Source: Paenibacillus sp. UBA6285 (GTDB lineage Bacteria > Bacillota > Bacilli > Paenibacillales > Paenibacillaceae). Taken from it: 5,994 nt of DNA. The stretch is from assembly GCA_002438345.1 (NCBI GenBank), contig DJUJ01000204.1, forward strand, positions 23,776-29,769. Reading direction: 5' to 3'. The notes below the pieces were generated by a model. It was not told the DNA's origin. It was given only the letters and a program-made list of their open reading frames with translations, and ran no database searches. Below, piece by piece: positions 4,311-5,994 of the stretch (its first letter is position 1; each line of letters opens with the position of its first letter). A program made the position numbers and the translations under genes.

Positions 4311-4621
4311 CTAGAGAGAATATTTTTGAAAAGCAGATTAAATTCTTTAACTGCCTATCCATTTGAAGATCCAAACATACAAATGTATGGTTCACAACAT
4401 TCACCATCTACCAAAGCAGCTATTTTATTGCCCCCGAACTATAGCATGGCTAAAATTATCAAATCTCTCGCCCGGAAATATATAATGGTAGAACCCATGG
4501 AGTAGCACTCTTACATCATTTCCCAAAACAAAATATTCTCAAATTGGATGTTTCAACCAATGATGTGAATCGAATTGGTTATGGTATTGAGCTAGTTATG
4601 AATGTAATAATAGGGAATTAG
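4293..4621 (+). pseudogene. Plus-strand remnant in two overlapping frames
   Basis: Two open segments follow each other on the plus strand in different frames. The first (4293-4505) reads GIDLEELERIFLKSRLNSLT, continues through a PFEDPN motif, and ends in MVEPME. The second (4454-4621) reads RPEIYNGRTHGVALLHHFPK, then LKLDVSTNDVNRIGYGIELV, ending in IIGN just before the terminator. A single frameshift between 4454 and 4503 would join them. There is no ATG start with a ribosome site, and I do not recognise the family. The direct abutment on the terminator at 4622 supports a former gene end. Chance open frames in AT-rich DNA are the alternative. Confidence 0.3.
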
Positions 4622-4662
4622 AAAAACCAGCCAGTGGAAGTCTCTTCCTCTGGCTGGTTTTT
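4622..4662. terminator. Strong two-way rho-independent terminator
   Basis: AAAAACCAGCCAG (4622-4634) pairs perfectly with CTGGCTGGTTTTT (4650-4662); inside, GGAAG (4636-4640) pairs with CTTCC (4644-4648) around a three-base loop. T-runs follow on both strands (eight on plus, five on minus). It lies between converging sequences: the chemotaxis gene, ending at 4701, and the plus-strand remnant, ending at 4621. Confidence 0.92.
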
Positions 4663-4700
4663 TTTGTTCTAAAGAGTTTCTCTCCCATGCGGGGAGTACA

Positions 4701-5994
4701 TCACTGGTTATGGATGTTGAATTTCTTAATGTTGTCCTCCAGATCCTTAGAAAGTCCCTGCAGCTGAGTCAGATAACCTGCTATATCATCAATCGTAGCC
4801 AGCTGTTCCTCTGCTGCCGCGGACACCTCTTGGGTAATGGCAGCATTCTCTTCCGTAATCGCTGAGATACTGGTAAAGATGTCTGTGAGTTCATGGCGTT
4901 TTTCAACCATCAACTGGACCTGGTCGTCAACCTGGTTCGTCATGTCCATTTGGCTGTTCACGGACACCATAATATCGTTAAAGATGGATTCGGTTTCTCG
5001 AACCGCCGTTTCCTGGTCTATAAATAGTTCACGGGATGTGCCGATGGCCTGAACAGCCGCTCCCACCTGGTTTTTTACAGTTGAAATAATGTGACTGATA
5101 TTATTCGCAGCAGAAGCTGATTGCTCCGCGAGCTTGCGGATCTCGGCAGCTACCACGGAGAATCCCCGCCCATGTTCACCTGCTCTTGAAGCCTCAATGG
5201 ATGCATTTAGAGCCAGCAAATTCGTCTGAGCGGAGATTTCAAGAATCGTACCGAGTATGCCGCTGATTTCACCAGTGCTGCCACTCACATGATTAATAGC
5301 TTGTGCTGTTTCCTCAGAAGCTCGTTGTGTGCTGTTAAATTTCCCTACTAACTCCTGTACAATTACGATACCGCGTTGGTTCAATTCGGCTGTACGACGA
5401 GTAAGATCCAGTATTTCCTGAGCGGATGCAGTAACTTGATCGATCGCTCCGCCGAGCTGTTCAACTCTTTCAGAGCCCTCCATAACATTGTTAGCTTCAT
5501 CACTAGAAGCGGAAGCAAGTTGAATGATGGACTCGGTAATGAGTGAGGAAGCATTTTGTGTCTGATCCATGCTGTCTGTAAGTTTCTCCGCCGATTGAGA
5601 GACAATTTGCCCCGAAGTAGAAATGCCGCCGATCATGTTCTGCATATCCCACTTCATCGCATCAATAGCCCGTACCATGGTGCCTACTTCACTTCGCTTG
5701 TTAAGCATAGATTGTGGAATATCGACCGCCAAGTCACCACTGCCGATTTGCTGCAAATACTGAACAGCCGCATTTATCGGCTTCGTAATCGCGCCAGCTA
5801 AATACAAAGCTACTCCGATGGCGATAACAGCGATAACAGCCATGATGAGGAAAATAATGTTTTGGATCGCATTGACTGATTCCGCTACTTCACTCTCGTC
5901 CATGATTGCAATATATTTCCAACCATTCTCCGGTGATACGTAGACACTAGCCTTGTAGTTCTGCTTATTCAAGGTGATGTCCAAATTTTTACCT
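4701..5994 (-). CDS. Methyl-accepting chemotaxis protein (partial, N-terminus off the right edge)
   Basis: The frame is open to the right edge, giving 430 residues of the C-terminal part. Numbering from TTG 5984, residues 1-40 ([20 protein letters not shown]) are the end of an extracellular Cache-type sensor domain. Residues 43-65 are the second membrane helix ([20 protein letters not shown]). Residues 66-120 are HAMP ([18 protein letters not shown]). The rest is the cytoplasmic coiled-coil hairpin, with its highly conserved tip at 249-286 ([40 protein letters not shown]) that contacts CheA and Che[21 protein letters not shown] (376-395) fits a methylation helix. No C-terminal CheR-binding pentapeptide is seen. 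TTG 5984 is not the real start: the frame continues upstream, and a receptor needs the missing first membrane helix and sensor. The ligand is unknown. It stands alone ahead of the terminator at 4622. Confidence 0.93.
   Translation of the reverse strand, partial: GKNLDITLNKQNYKASVYVSPENGWKYIAIMDESEVAESVNAIQNIIFLIMAVIAVIAIGVALYLAGAITKPINAAVQYLQQIGSGDLAVDIPQSMLNKRSEVGTMVRAIDAMKWDMQNMIGGISTSGQIVSQSAEKLTDSMDQTQNASSLITESIIQLASASSDEANNVMEGSERVEQLGGAIDQVTASAQEILDLTRRTAELNQRGIVIVQELVGKFNSTQRASEETAQAINHVSGSTGEISGILGTILEISAQTNLLALNASIEASRAGEHGRGFSVVAAEIRKLAEQSASAANNISHIISTVKNQVGAAVQAIGTSRELFIDQETAVRETESIFNDIMVSVNSQMDMTNQVDDQVQLMVEKRHELTDIFTSISAITEENAAITQEVSAAAEEQLATIDDIAGYLTQLQGLSKDLEDNIKKFNIHNQ

Noticed and set aside
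5982..5984. TTG at 5984 as the start of the chemotaxis protein
   Set aside because: The frame stays open to the window edge and the protein would lack its sensor domain and first membrane helix.

Overview
The window looks like chromosomal DNA of a Bacillales bacterium, most likely Paenibacillaceae (Brevibacillus or Paenibacillus type). The basis is strong GGAGG ribosome sites, Firmicute-style T-tailed terminators, the protein families present and a Gram-positive-like tmRNA 3' end. The genus is an inference. All intact genes lie on the minus strand, so the natural reading direction is right to left.

Right part (4622-5994): the C-terminal two thirds of a methyl-accepting chemotaxis protein (end of the sensor domain, second membrane helix, HAMP, signalling hairpin). 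It runs off the right edge and ends before a strong two-way terminator. Middle right (about 3750-4621): no intact gene. It holds open fragments without proper starts or with frame breaks on both strands, then a 3' fragment of a tmRNA gene (ssrA) with a shortened acceptor strand, followed by a terminator. This looks like a recombination scar or an old integration site.

Middle (1973-3575): a two-gene, overlapping operon. The first gene encodes an SRPBCC-like domain fused to a four-helix DoxX-like membrane domain; the second encodes a DUF4166 protein. The block is bracketed by two direct copies of a roughly 67-base sequence (1674-1740 and 3752-3819), each a terminator plus the bases that follow the tmRNA end. 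The left copy also carries a perfect 13-base inverted repeat.

Left part (1-1389): the most interesting section, a thiazole/oxazole-modified peptide (TOMM, RiPP) locus. An 82-residue precursor of the heterocycloanthracin/sonorensin type has a short leader and a core of 14 cysteines, mostly one every third residue (Asn-Cys-His/Phe/Gln). About 300 bases downstream on the same strand starts the ThiF/E1-like 'thiazole-containing bacteriocin maturation protein', which continues past the left edge. The spacer holds a long hairpin and what looks like the left end of an IS3-family insertion sequence, whose remnant coding frame reads without a stop into the maturation gene. The cyclodehydratase (YcaO) and any dehydrogenase or export genes would be expected beyond the left edge and are not visible here.
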